Assembly (NCBI RefSeq): GCF_003730195.1 | Contig: NZ_QWGG01000012.1 | Coordinates: forward strand, 62,001-126,000 | Direction: 5' to 3' | Origin: Halosimplex salinum | Lineage (GTDB): Archaea > Halobacteriota > Halobacteria > Halobacteriales > Haloarculaceae | DNA length: 64,000 nucleotides | In this document: in pieces, positions 16,936-24,295 of the stretch | Layout: the number at the start of each line of letters is the position of its first letter | Position numbering within the stretch: the stretch's first letter is position 1 | Notes under the pieces: model-generated | Seen by the model: only the letters and a program-made list of their open reading frames with translations | Database searches by the model: none | What the model was told of the DNA's origin: nothing | Position numbers and translations under genes: made by a program

Positions 16936-17565
16936 TCAGAGCAACGTCGCCAGGGTTCGGAAGTCCGGCGCGCTGAGGTCCTCGGTCGCCGCGTCGACGT
17001 GGACCGTCTCGAAGCCGTGCTCCCGGGCGCCGTCGACGTCCGGCTCGCGGTCGTCGCCGACCATCACGTACGTCTCCGCGTCCACGCGATCCTTCGCCGC
17101 CTCGTAGATGTCCCGGTCGGGCTTCGTCGCGCCGATATCGGGGTCGTGTGAGGCGACTCTGGCGTCGAAGCGGTCGAGCAGTCCGATCTGTTCGACCTTG
17201 CCGAACTGGACTTCCGGGACGCCGTTGGTCAGGACCCCGAGCGTGTGGTCGTCCGCGAGTTTCTCGACGACGGTCTCGACGCCGGGGACCGGTTCGACCG
17301 CCTCGAACTCCGCGGTGACCAGTGCGTCCGAAAGTGTTCGGGGGTCGGCGTCGGTCTCGAATCGGTCACACACGTCCGCGAACGCGCGGTAATAGGGGTC
17401 CTCGACGAACTCGCCGAAGTGGTGGAAGAAGCGTTCGTCGTAGTGAGTCAGCCAGTCGGCGTCCGGGTCGACGTCCGCTCGCTCGAAGGCGTCGGCGAGG
17501 ATGTCGCCGTAGTCGCCCGGCCAGCGGACGAGCGTCCCGTCCACGTCGAAGAAGATCGCTGCCAT
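16936..17565 (-). CDS. HAD-superfamily hydrolase
   Basis: 209 residues with all four HAD motifs: FFDVDGTLV (nucleophile D7, acid D9), LTNG (motif II), a lysine in GATKPDRDIYEAA (motif III) and VGDDREPDVDGAREHGF (motif IV). The helical cap between residues 20 and 80 is the C1 type of phosphoglycolate phosphatase-like enzymes. The substrate is likely a small phosphate ester such as phosphoglycolate or a sugar phosphate, not determinable here. It converges on the molybdopterin gene. An A/T box at about 17588-17597 gives a leaderless start. Confidence 0.88.
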   Translation of the reverse strand: MAAIFFDVDGTLVRWPGDYGDILADAFERADVDPDADWLTHYDERFFHHFGEFVEDPYYRAFADVCDRFETDADPRTLSDALVTAEFEAVEPVPGVETVVEKLADDHTLGVLTNGVPEVQFGKVEQIGLLDRFDARVASHDPDIGATKPDRDIYEAAKDRVDAETYVMVGDDREPDVDGAREHGFETVHVDAATEDLSAPDFRTLATLL

Positions 17566-17639
17566 GTGCGACGATGGTCGGACCGCGTCAAAAAGGTGAC
17601 CGAGCAGTGAGAGCCAGTGGCGCGGACCGGGAGCGAGCG

Positions 17640-18059
17640 CTACTCGTCGGGGTCGATCGGCTTGCCTTCTCTCGTGGGTGGGGCGACCTGGTCGATGAAC
17701 GTCTCCGCGTCGGGGTCGTTCACGCGCACGCGGACGTGGAGTTCGCCGAGTTCGTCGGGTTCACCGACCGCGAAGTTCACGACTTCCTGGAAGGCGGCCT
17801 GTTTCTTCAGGTCGAACGAGAAGGTGTCGCCCTGCAGGTTCTCGAAGAAGGCGCCGCGGGCGGTGTCGAGGATCTCCTGGCGGTGGAGACACTGGGAGAA
17901 GTGCTCCATGTCGTGGGCGGTGGCGACGATCTCGCCGTGCTGGTGGTCGACCTCGGCGCCGGGAAACAGGTTGGTGACGGCGTCGGCGACTCTGTCGGTG
18001 ACCTCGGTGTCGTTGACCGGTGCGGTGATCTGTACGTCGACGCTGTAGACGGTGCTCAT
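17640..18059 (-). CDS. UPF0201 family RNA-binding-domain protein
   Basis: 139 residues, matching archaeal UPF0201 (DUF54): N-terminal VYSVDVQITAPVNDTEVTDRVADAVTNLFP, the central CLHRQEILDTARGAFF and the end GELHVRVRVNDPDAETFIDQVAP. The fold is ferredoxin-like and proposed to bind RNA; the function is unestablished. It starts 19 bases after the UPF0200 kinase-like gene on the same strand, a pairing seen, and sometimes fused, in other archaea. Confidence 0.85.
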   Translation of the reverse strand: MSTVYSVDVQITAPVNDTEVTDRVADAVTNLFPGAEVDHQHGEIVATAHDMEHFSQCLHRQEILDTARGAFFENLQGDTFSFDLKKQAAFQEVVNFAVGEPDELGELHVRVRVNDPDAETFIDQVAPPTREGKPIDPDE

Positions 18060-18078
18060 GGGTGGACTCCGTAGCTGG

Positions 18079-18654
18079 TCATCGTTCGTCCTCGTTCGCG
18101 ATGGCGTCGGGACCGTCGGAGAGCAGGCGCTCGACGGTGCTCTGGAAGGCTTCGAGCGAGGCGTCGTTGGCGACGGTGACGTCGGCCATCTCCATGGCCT
18201 CGCCCATGCCGAAGCTGAGCTCGCGCTCGTCGCGTTCGTCGAGGGACTCGCCGCCTTCCTCTGCGGTCGCGTCGCGGCCGCGGAGGTCGAGACGTTCGGC
18301 GCGGAGCGCTCTGGGAGCGTGGACTTCCACGAGGGTGAACTCGTCGCCGAAAGCGTCGACGAAGCGGTCGACCTCGACGTCCGATCGGATGCCGTCGACG
18401 ACGACGGTGTCGGCGTCGCTCAGGTGGTCCTCGATCATGGGGAGCGACGCCTCGGCGATGGCGCCCGGGCCGTTCTCCTCGCGGAGCGTCCGGGCCATCT
18501 CGCCGTGGTGGGTGGCGGGGTCGAACCCGCGGTCGCGACAGGCCTGGCGGATCACGTCCCCCATCGTCACGACGGGGACGCCCAGTTCGCGTGCGACCGC
18601 CGCCGCCTCGCTCTTCCCGCTTCCGGGCAATCCGACGATCCCGATGACTGTCAT
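18079..18654 (-). CDS. UPF0200 family nucleotide kinase-like protein (dephospho-CoA kinase/adenylate kinase-like)
   Basis: 191 residues from ATG 18654. The Walker A motif is GLPGSGKSEAA near the N-terminus, then VVTMGDVIRQACRDRG, VVDGIRSDVEVDRF and RAERLDLRGRDA, as in P-loop nucleotide/CoA kinases. Archaeal UPF0200 members have been suggested as candidates for missing kinase functions; the substrate is not settled. A CCTTATGC box at 18677-18685 (minus strand) is 27 bases upstream, so the mRNA is leaderless and the longer upstream start is unlikely. Operon with the UPF0201 gene downstream. Confidence 0.85.
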   Translation of the reverse strand: MTVIGIVGLPGSGKSEAAAVARELGVPVVTMGDVIRQACRDRGFDPATHHGEMARTLREENGPGAIAEASLPMIEDHLSDADTVVVDGIRSDVEVDRFVDAFGDEFTLVEVHAPRALRAERLDLRGRDATAEEGGESLDERDERELSFGMGEAMEMADVTVANDASLEAFQSTVERLLSDGPDAIANEDER

Positions 18655-18676
18655 CGCCGGACCTACTGCCAGGCCG

Positions 18677-18685
18677 CGCATAAGG
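18677..18685 (-). promoter_or_regulatory. TATA-like box of the UPF0200-UPF0201 operon
   Basis: CCTTATGCG on the minus strand is centred 27 bases before ATG 18654, supporting that start and a leaderless mRNA. Confidence 0.5.
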
Positions 18686-18748
18686 ACTGCGTTGTCCGCC
18701 GTGGGGAGCAGGACCGCACCCGACCGCGAGCGACTGCGGGGGAGGGTC

Positions 18749-18757
18749 GATTTAAAG
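18749..18757 (+). promoter_or_regulatory. TATA box of the cytochrome P450 gene
   Basis: GATTTAAAG is the strongest TATA-like element in the divergent region 18655-18811. It predicts initiation near 18779 and a leader of about 33 bases. Confidence 0.55.
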
Positions 18758-18811
18758 AGGCGAGCACACTCGGCCGAACTGCATTACCGCTGGAGTCCCT
18801 ACGGACTGGCG

Positions 18812-20242
18812 ATGGCAACTCAGGACGCCGCGGACGGGGCGGAGGGGTCGGGTGCGGAGGCGCTCCGGGAGTCGACGCCCGGTGACCGGCCGCCCGGGCC
18901 CGACGGTCTGCCGCTCGCCGGGAACACGTTCCAGTTCCTGCGGGACCCGCTGGAGTTCTACGACCGCTGTAGCGCGTACGAGGACGACGTGGTCACCTAT
19001 CGCGTCGCCACCAGCGACGGCGTCATGCTCAAACACCCCGCCGACATCGAGCGCGTGCTCGTCACCGACGACGCCGACTACCGCCGCGCCTCGATCATCC
19101 GCAACGCGCTCGGCCAGATCGCCGACGGCGGCCTCTTCCTCATGGAAGGGGAGGACTGGCAGGCCCACCGGACCGCCCTCCAGCCCTCGTTCTACCGGGA
19201 CCGCATCGAGACCTACGCGGACATGATGGCCCGGTTCGCCGACGAACGGGCCGACGAGTGGCGGGGCCGTGACACTGTCGCGGTCAGCGAGGAGATGCGG
19301 ACGCTCACGCTCGAGATCCTCGCGAAAACGCTGCTCGACGTGGACATCCGCGGGCAGGAGTCGGCCATCCGCGACGCCGCCGCGGCCATCTCCGAGCGCT
19401 TCGACGCCGGGTCGCTCTCGGCGTTTCTGCCGCTGTGGGTGCCGACGCCCGTCAACCGCCGCTGTCGGCGGGCGGTCTCGCAGTTCGACGAGTCCATCGC
19501 GGAGATCGTCGCCGAGCGCCGCGCCAGCGACGGCGAGTTCGACGACCTCCTGTCGATACTGCTCGACCTCGACCTCGATGGGGACGGGGACGGGGGCGGA
19601 CTCGACGAACGGGCGATCCGCGACCACCTCTTCACCTTCCTCTTCGCCGGCCACGAGACGACCGCGCTGACCCTCTCCTACGCCGCGTTCCTGCTCGCCA
19701 ACCACCCCGAGAAGCAGGCCCGTCTGCACGAGGAACTCGACGAGGTGCTCGGCGACGGGAGCGAGGGGAGTTCCGCCGACGCGACCAGACCGAGCGCGGC
19801 GGACCTGTTCGAACTCGACTATCTGGGTCAGGTCGTGGACGAGGCTCTGCGTCTCTACCCGCCCGCGTACACGGTCTTCCGGGAGCCGACTCGCGACGTG
19901 GAGATCGGTGGCTACGAGATCCCCGCGGGGTCGACCATCTCGCTCCCGCAGTGGGTCGTCCACCGCGACGACCGGTGGTACGACGACCCCGATAGCTTCC
20001 GGCCCGAGCGCTGGACCGACGACTTCCGCGACGACCTCCCGGAGTACGCCTACTACCCGTTCGGCGGCGGCCCGCGCCACTGCATCGGCATGCGGTTCGC
20101 GCTGATGGAGGCGAAACTCGTGCTCGGGACGCTCGCCCAGCGGTTCGCCTTCGAGGCGGTTACCGAACCGCCGCTCGACCTCTCCATGCAGATCACCCTC
20201 CAGCCCGAGGAGCCGATCGACGTGGGACTGCGCGAGCGGTAG
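18812..20242 (+). CDS. Cytochrome P450
   Basis: 476 residues. All class signatures are present: proline-rich PPGPDGLPLAGN after the N-terminal acidic stretch, the I-helix oxygen-activation motif FAGHETTAL, the ExxR pair in VDEALRLYPPAY, FRPERW, and the haem-binding loop FGGGPRHCIGM with its cysteine thiolate. No membrane anchor, so a soluble cytoplasmic monooxygenase needing ferredoxin and a reductase encoded elsewhere. Sequence style is like bacterial fatty-acid or terpenoid hydroxylases, and haloarchaeal relatives are common. An insertion DGDGDGG lies before the I-helix. Substrate unknown. Confidence 0.93.
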   Translation: MATQDAADGAEGSGAEALRESTPGDRPPGPDGLPLAGNTFQFLRDPLEFYDRCSAYEDDVVTYRVATSDGVMLKHPADIERVLVTDDADYRRASIIRNALGQIADGGLFLMEGEDWQAHRTALQPSFYRDRIETYADMMARFADERADEWRGRDTVAVSEEMRTLTLEILAKTLLDVDIRGQESAIRDAAAAISERFDAGSLSAFLPLWVPTPVNRRCRRAVSQFDESIAEIVAERRASDGEFDDLLSILLDLDLDGDGDGGGLDERAIRDHLFTFLFAGHETTALTLSYAAFLLANHPEKQARLHEELDEVLGDGSEGSSADATRPSAADLFELDYLGQVVDEALRLYPPAYTVFREPTRDVEIGGYEIPAGSTISLPQWVVHRDDRWYDDPDSFRPERWTDDFRDDLPEYAYYPFGGGPRHCIGMRFALMEAKLVLGTLAQRFAFEAVTEPPLDLSMQITLQPEEPIDVGLRER

Positions 20243-20303
20243 CGAAGACACGATCGCTCCAGCCCCTCGAAAAGTGTTTGAGGCGTCGGTGACAAGACGG
20301 CGT

Positions 20304-20891
20304 ATGCTCCGGTATCTCGCGTTGCTGTTGCTGGTGCCGTTGCTGGACTCGCTGTTCCTCGTCTTCGTGGCGACCCAGATCGGCGCCCCCCTGACGGTCC
20401 TCCTCGTCGTCGCGACCGCCCTCCTCGGCCTGCTGCTCGTGCGCGCCGAGAGTCGACACACTATCCGCGAGATACAGCGGAAGCTCGCCGTCGGCGAACT
20501 CCCGACCGAGGAACTGTTAGACGGCGCGTTCCTCCTCGTCGCCGGCGCGCTGACGATCACGCCCGGCCTCGTCACCGACGCCATCGGCATCCTGCTCGTC
20601 GTGCCGGTCACCCGCGCGCCCATCCGGTGGGTCGTCCGGGAGAAGGTCATCGTCCCGTACCTGGACAAGCGGAGCGGCGGGTTCGCCACCGGCAACGTCT
20701 ACATCGGTGGCTTCCCCTTCGGCGGCGACGGACAAGGACCCGGCGCGGGGCCGGGACCGGGCCCCGGCGGCCAGGGCCCCGGTCCGGGCGGTGCGGGTCG
20801 AGCGAACGACGCCGCGTACGACCTTGACGACGACGCCTACGACGTGGAGTTCGACGACGACGGTGACGACCCCCGACCCGGTGTCGACTGA
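20304..20891 (+). CDS. fxsA: FxsA family membrane protein with Gly/Pro-rich tail
   Basis: 195 residues. The first 125 are the FxsA core: hydrophobic start MLRYLALLLLVPLLDSLFLVFVA, ESRHTIREIQRKLAVGELPTEELLDGAFLLVAGALTITPGLVTDAIGILLVVP, ending RAPIRWVVREK. E. coli FxsA interferes with phage T7 exclusion by F plasmid; its native role is unknown. Uncommon is the tail: GAGPGPGPGGQGPGPGGAG followed by an acidic end (YDLDDDAYDVEFDDDGDD). A box AAAGTGTTT near 20276 fits a leaderless start. Confidence 0.88.
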   Translation: MLRYLALLLLVPLLDSLFLVFVATQIGAPLTVLLVVATALLGLLLVRAESRHTIREIQRKLAVGELPTEELLDGAFLLVAGALTITPGLVTDAIGILLVVPVTRAPIRWVVREKVIVPYLDKRSGGFATGNVYIGGFPFGGDGQGPGAGPGPGPGGQGPGPGGAGRANDAAYDLDDDAYDVEFDDDGDDPRPGVD

Positions 20892-21015
20892 GCGGTGTCG
20901 GGCGGTCCGTTCTCCCTGTGGATCAGTCTCACAGAACCGCCACACGGCGTCGCTATCGAGGCCGAAGGGTAACTGTTAAAGTCCCCCATCGGAAAGGTAG
21001 AGATGCGTTCGGCAC

Positions 21016-21089
21016 GGGCCAATAGCTCAGTTAGGTTGAGCGCTCGGCTGATAACCGGGAGGTCCGCGGTTCAAATCCGCGTTGGCCCA
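21016..21089 (+). tRNA. tRNA-Ile (GAT anticodon)
   Basis: 74 bases. The acceptor arm GGGCCAA pairs fully with TTGGCCC. The D-arm is in AGCTCAGTTAGGTTGAGC, the anticodon stem CTCGG/CCGGG holds loop CTGATAA with anticodon GAT at 21050-21052, and the T-arm GCGGTTCAAATCCGC is standard. CCA is not encoded (ends in A after the stem). No intron. An upstream CTGTTAAAG near 20973-20981 may be the promoter. Confidence 0.97.
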
Positions 21090-21197
21090 TTCCGTTTCTA
21101 CACGACTATCAGCCGACGAGCGGCACCCTCGTGACTGACAGCAGGGCAGATAGACGTCGCTGACGGTCGACAGCATCCGAAAGACGAGATACGCCAG

Positions 21198-21785
21198 TCA
21201 GGCGTCGGGCCCGGCTTCCTCGACGAGCGTCGAGGAGGTCCCTTCCGATTCGGACTGGTAGATCAGCGCCAGTTCGAAGTCGGAGTCGACGGGGACGTTC
21301 ACCGAGTCACTGGAGACGATCTGACTCTCGGAGCCGCTGGTCTGGGTCGCGTTCCAGGTACCGGCTTCCCTGATGTGGAGCGGTCGCTTCGACTCGGACC
21401 ACTCGACGATGTCGTGGCAGCTGGTCCACCTCGCGCCGGAGTCGCTGCACGCGCCGCTCGTCGGCCCGCCGGAACTCGCCTTGGCGTAGGACTGGTTGAT
21501 CCCCGTTCCGCGGACGTAGAGGTTCGAGGCGCGGATCGACTCCCCGCCCGTATGACTCACGGTCAGGATCCCGGCGTCGGCGAGTTCGCCGTCGGAGTTC
21601 TCGACGACCTCAGTGTAGTCGAAATCGAACGTCGTCGTCGGCGCGCCGTCCGGCGACTGATCCCCCAATCCGAGGACGAACGTCGCGGCGGTCGCGGCCA
21701 GCACGACGGTGATGGCGACCATCAGGACCACGCCGATGACCGGCGACACCGCGTCGTCGTCCGTGAAGAGTTGCGTGATGTGCAT
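21198..21785 (-). CDS. Type IV adhesion pilin (PilA-type), first copy
   Basis: 195 residues. After the short basic/acidic leader MHITQLFTDDD comes AVSPVIGVVLMVAITVVLAATAATFVLGLG, the conserved class III signal and H-domain of haloarchaeal adhesion pilins, cleaved by PibD just before the SPVIG helix. The rest is a secreted beta-rich head containing SHTGGESIRASNLYVRGTG, a motif shared with the second pilin, one pair of cysteines (C-S-D-S-G region and C-HD), and a common GPDA end. It would assemble into surface pili. No pilus motor lies next to it. Confidence 0.9.
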   Translation of the reverse strand: MHITQLFTDDDAVSPVIGVVLMVAITVVLAATAATFVLGLGDQSPDGAPTTTFDFDYTEVVENSDGELADAGILTVSHTGGESIRASNLYVRGTGINQSYAKASSGGPTSGACSDSGARWTSCHDIVEWSESKRPLHIREAGTWNATQTSGSESQIVSSDSVNVPVDSDFELALIYQSESEGTSSTLVEEAGPDA

Positions 21786-21832
21786 CGTGTGTCCACCAGC
21801 ACCCCCAGAGGTGCTACTCGTGAGGTTTCAGC

Positions 21833-21846
21833 GGATATACAAAAAT
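21833..21846 (-). promoter_or_regulatory. TATA box of first pilin
   Basis: On the minus strand GAATTTTTGTATATCC runs through this interval. The TATATC core predicts initiation near 21811 and a leader of about 26 bases before ATG 21785. Confidence 0.55.
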
Positions 21847-21913
21847 TCCCCTTCTTCCGTCGACGAGTCGCGACGCTATCGACGCTGTGAAAACGGAAAG
21901 AGAGTGACGCCGA

Positions 21914-22480
21914 TTAGGCGTCCGGGCCGGAGTTGCTGTTCAGCGTCGCTGACGTGTCGCCTTCCTGCGTCTGGTAGACCACGTCGATCTCGTGGTCGGA
22001 AGTGACGTACACGTTGTTGAAGTCACCCGAGACGATGGTCGTGTCGGAGCCGCTCGCGCGAGACTCGTTCCACGTGCCGGTGCTAGCAGCATGGATCTGG
22101 CTGCCGCCGTTGTCAATAATCCAATCTTCTAAGTCGGGACTACCTGAAGCCTTCGTGTCCCAAGTTACGTCTCCGTCGCTGTTATCCCCAGTTGAATTGA
22201 ATCCAGTTCCCCGGAAGTAGATTTCGTCCGGGTTCAGCGTTTCACCGCCCTCGTGCGAGACTTGGAGGACGCCGTAGTCGTTTCCTCCCGAGTTCTCCTC
22301 AACCTCGCTGTAGTCGAAGCCGATGGTCGTAGTCGGTGCGCCCGAATCAGTCTGGTTGCCCAGGCCGAGGACGAACGAGGCGATGACGGCGGCCAGGATG
22401 ACCGTGATGGCGACCATCAGGATCACGCCGATGACCGGCGACACCGCGTCGTCGTCGTTGAATAGCTTTTTGATGTCCAT
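21914..22480 (-). CDS. Type IV adhesion pilin (PilA-type), second copy
   Basis: 188 residues, beginning MDIKKLFNDDD then AVSPVIGVILMVAITVILAAVIASFVLGLG, the near-invariant H-domain of Haloferax-type PilA proteins. The head shares the order of the first pilin (FDYxEVxENSxG, SHxGGE, YxRGTGxN, VYQxxxGxxSxTL, GPDA end) but is strongly diverged. GC content in the middle of the gene (around 22100-22200) is visibly lower than in neighbouring genes, hinting at recent exchange of the head domain. Lies upstream of the first pilin with its own promoter, same strand. Confidence 0.9.
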   Translation of the reverse strand: MDIKKLFNDDDAVSPVIGVILMVAITVILAAVIASFVLGLGNQTDSGAPTTTIGFDYSEVEENSGGNDYGVLQVSHEGGETLNPDEIYFRGTGFNSTGDNSDGDVTWDTKASGSPDLEDWIIDNGGSQIHAASTGTWNESRASGSDTTIVSGDFNNVYVTSDHEIDVVYQTQEGDTSATLNSNSGPDA

Positions 22481-22550
22481 GTGTATTCACCACATCCCGG
22501 CTGGCGCGCTGACACGCACACCCCTGCGAGATGCTATCCGAGTAGTTACC

Positions 22551-22567
22551 AGATAAACACATAAACC
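22551..22567 (-). promoter_or_regulatory. Promoter box of second pilin
   Basis: The minus strand reads GGTTTATGTGTTTATCT here, two TTTAT boxes 8 bases apart. Either would start transcription 40-50 bases before ATG 22480. Confidence 0.5.
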
Positions 22568-22592
22568 CGTCAGTGCGTTTTCGCTAAATCCC

Positions 22593-22642
22593 CCGTTCAA
22601 CCCCAGATTTATCGCTTCAAGACCCGGTTGAACGGCGATAAA
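22593..22642. repeat. Two interleaved inverted repeats
   Basis: CCGTTCAACC (22593-22602) pairs with GGTTGAACGG (22626-22635), and TTTATCGC (22608-22615) with GCGATAAA (22635-22642). The arms alternate, so both stems cannot form as simple nested hairpins; a pseudoknot or competing protein sites are possible. Lies about 110-160 bases upstream of the second pilin start. Confidence 0.65.
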
Positions 22643-22899
22643 CAGATCTGAAAACGCCCCGAAAACAGTCGATTGCGCCCCCTGAAACTCTCGAAACCGG
22701 CCGAGATTCTGATTTTGTTGAAATATGGTTTCTGATGACACTATCGGCGGTGGATCTGTCGTCCGATCACGGACAGTTTCCGGCCGGGCGAGCGCGGGGA
22801 TGACGAGGCGGAACCCAGCGGTCCGGGACGCGGTAAGCCGACCGTACTTGACGGGACACTCGGACCGCTTCCGTCCGTTAACACGTATGTTAGTCGTCG

Positions 22900-22908
22900 A
22901 TACATATT
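22900..22908 (+). promoter_or_regulatory. TATA-like box of the Tat lipoprotein
   Basis: ATACATATT centred about 31 bases before ATG 22935, implying a leader of only a few bases. Confidence 0.5.
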
Positions 22909-22934
22909 TGTAGTGGAAGACGGTACCTGCCCCC

Positions 22935-23612
22935 ATGGTTCGAACGCGTCGTTCTGTCCTGGCGATGGGTGCCGCAAGCCTGTCGGCGGTTGCTGGGTGT
23001 CTCGGTGGCGGTGGAAACAACGACGGCGACGGAAACGGTGGCGGCGGCAACAACAACGACGGCGGGGGCGGCGGAGACGGCGACGGCGGCGGCGGAAACT
23101 CCGGGCCGTTCCCGGAACACACCGACGTGACAGACCTCTTCATGGAGGAGGAGGAGACGATCGAGATCCCGGCCGGCGAGTACAAGGACTACAAGATAGA
23201 GTTCCCGGACGGCGGGGCGCTCAAGTACGAGTTCACGGTCACGAGCGGGCCGGCCATCGACGTGCTGATGATCCGCGACGGCGAGTTCGGCTACTTCGAG
23301 GAAGGCCACAAGGTCAACTACAACTCCGCCCACAGCGTTCAGGAGGCCAAAGAGGGCTCCTCGCAGTCCAACATCAGTTCGGGGACGTTCCATCTCACGT
23401 TCGACAACTCCGAGATGGGTCGCGCGCAGCCGCCGACCCCCGAGCCGACGCCGACGGCGACGCCGACTGCGACACCAGACGAATCGACCGACGCGAGCGA
23501 CGAGACGGAGACAGAGACTGAGACTGAGTCGATGGAGGAGGACGACTCCGGCGACTCGTCGGGGGAGGACCACACAGCGGTCGTCGAACTGTCGATAACG
23601 GCCGGCCAGTAA
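22935..23612 (+). CDS. Tat-exported lipoprotein of unknown function
   Basis: 225 residues. TRRSVLAMG (R5-R6) and SAVAGC with C22 mark a Tat lipoprotein signal. A Gly/Asn/Asp linker (residues 23-55) leads to a domain of about 110 residues that looks like a beta-sandwich: IEIPAGEYKDYKIEFPDGGALKYEFTV, then IDVLMIRDGEFGYFEEGHKVNYN. A Pro/Thr/Ala then Thr/Glu/Asp tail closes the protein (PTPTATPTATP, TETETETES), probably a glycosylatable or flexible stretch. The central domain resembles small binding modules of haloarchaeal surface proteins, but I do not recognise a family. Confidence 0.75.
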   Translation: MVRTRRSVLAMGAASLSAVAGCLGGGGNNDGDGNGGGGNNNDGGGGGDGDGGGGNSGPFPEHTDVTDLFMEEEETIEIPAGEYKDYKIEFPDGGALKYEFTVTSGPAIDVLMIRDGEFGYFEEGHKVNYNSAHSVQEAKEGSSQSNISSGTFHLTFDNSEMGRAQPPTPEPTPTATPTATPDESTDASDETETETETESMEEDDSGDSSGEDHTAVVELSITAGQ

Positions 23613-23667
23613 CGACCTCCCGGTTCTGGGTGGGTGGTCTTGCGCGGTTCCAGCCCAAATACTCAAA

Positions 23668-23686
23668 ACACTTGACTCCCGAGTGT
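23668..23686. promoter_or_regulatory. Inverted repeat ahead of the ribbon-helix-helix gene
   Basis: ACACT (23668-23672) and AGTGT (23682-23686) form an inverted repeat spaced by nine bases. It lies between an A-rich box (CAAATACTCAAAAC, about 23656-23669) and ATG 23700, where a self-binding repressor would act. Assignment as an operator is inference. Confidence 0.35.
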
Positions 23687-23699
23687 AAACCGACAACCC

Positions 23700-23945
23700 A
23701 TGCCCACAGTCGAAGTATCACTGCCGGAGGACGTATTCACCAAGCTCGAACGGATGACCGAAGAGGAGTTCGTCAGCCGCGAGGCAGCGGTCGAGGAACT
23801 GCTGTCGATGGGGCTCGACGCCTACACCCGCGACACCGGCGAGGAAGTCGCCGAGACCGACATGGCCGACGAGTTCGCCGACGACATGTGGGACACCGCG
23901 GAGGACCCCGGGATGCGCGAAGAGGACGACGACTTCTCCTTCTGA
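23700..23945 (+). CDS. Ribbon-helix-helix (CopG/Arc-type) small protein
   Basis: 81 residues. PTVEVSLPEDVFTKLERM is the DNA-contacting beta-strand and first helix of a ribbon-helix-helix, with FVSREAAVEELLSMGLDAY the second helix. The tail (residues 45-81) is very acidic (EDPGMREEDDDFSF), which is unusual for a DNA binder and may mediate partner contacts. No toxin gene follows, so an orphan regulator rather than an antitoxin is likely. Confidence 0.75.
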   Translation: MPTVEVSLPEDVFTKLERMTEEEFVSREAAVEELLSMGLDAYTRDTGEEVAETDMADEFADDMWDTAEDPGMREEDDDFSF

Positions 23946-24117
23946 CCGTCGTCGCCGAACCGCCCCAGTTTCGCGACGCACACCACGCGCTCGGTCGAAC
24001 CGGTCCGACGACTGACGAGACCCCCGTGCCGTCACGTAATTTGCCGGTACTTCGCGTCCGGTCTTCGAAACCTTCAATTATCCCTGCCGTCAACTCGAGA
24101 GTGTAGCAGGCAAGCAC

Positions 24118-24192
24118 GGGTTGGTGGTCTAGGTTGGTTATGACACCTCCTTGACATGGAGGAGGCCGGCGGTTCAAATCCGCCCCAACCCA
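24118..24192 (+). tRNA. tRNA-Val (GAC anticodon)
   Basis: 75 bases. Acceptor GGGTTGG pairs with CCAACCC; the anticodon stem CCTCC/GGAGG carries loop TTGACAT with anticodon GAC (24153-24155); T-arm GGCGGTTCAAATCCGCC. CCA not encoded. A box TTCAATTATCC (about 24072-24083) is a likely promoter, and a TTTT tract plus a GCTGC/GCAGC hairpin follow the gene. Confidence 0.97.
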
Positions 24193-24195
24193 TTT
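24170..24195 (+). repeat. 3' end of tRNA-Val, first copy of a 26-bp direct repeat
   Basis: This segment of the tRNA gene and following T residues recurs exactly 100 bases downstream (24270-24295) with one mismatch (A to G within the T-loop). Confidence 0.85.
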
Positions 24196-24245
24196 TGCTG
24201 CGAACGATTCGTGAGCAGCGAATGGTTCGGACGGATTTGAGCCCA

Positions 24246-24295
24246 GAGAACGAACGGAGTGAGTTCTCGCGGTTCGAATCCGCCCCAACCCATTT
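24246..24295 (+). repeat. Detached tRNA-Val 3' fragment, attachment-site-like
   Basis: Bases 24270-24295 repeat the tRNA-Val T-arm and acceptor 3' strand plus CATTT, 25 of 26 identical, without the rest of a tRNA. Immediately before is a hairpin GAGAAC (24246-24251) / GTTCTC (24263-24268). Such partial 3' duplicates are what tyrosine integrases leave when they recombine at tRNA genes. No integrase is present here and the two copies are only 100 bases apart, so at most a scar. Confidence 0.6.

Larger units (their letters stand above)
22481..22934. other. AT-richer divergent regulatory region between pilin and lipoprotein
   Basis: 454 bases without a credible gene. From the pilin side there is a double TTTAT box (22551-22567, minus strand). 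At 22593-22642 two inverted repeats interleave. From the lipoprotein side a box ATACATATT (22900-22908) lies about 31 bases before ATG 22935. The middle (about 22640-22740) contains runs such as CTGAAAACGCCCCGAAAACAG and TTTTGTTGAAATATGG, clearly lower in GC than the genes. Confidence 0.6.

Noticed and set aside
24270-24295. A second tRNA-Val gene
   Set aside because: Only the T-arm and 3' acceptor strand are present; there is no D-arm, anticodon arm or 5' acceptor strand upstream.
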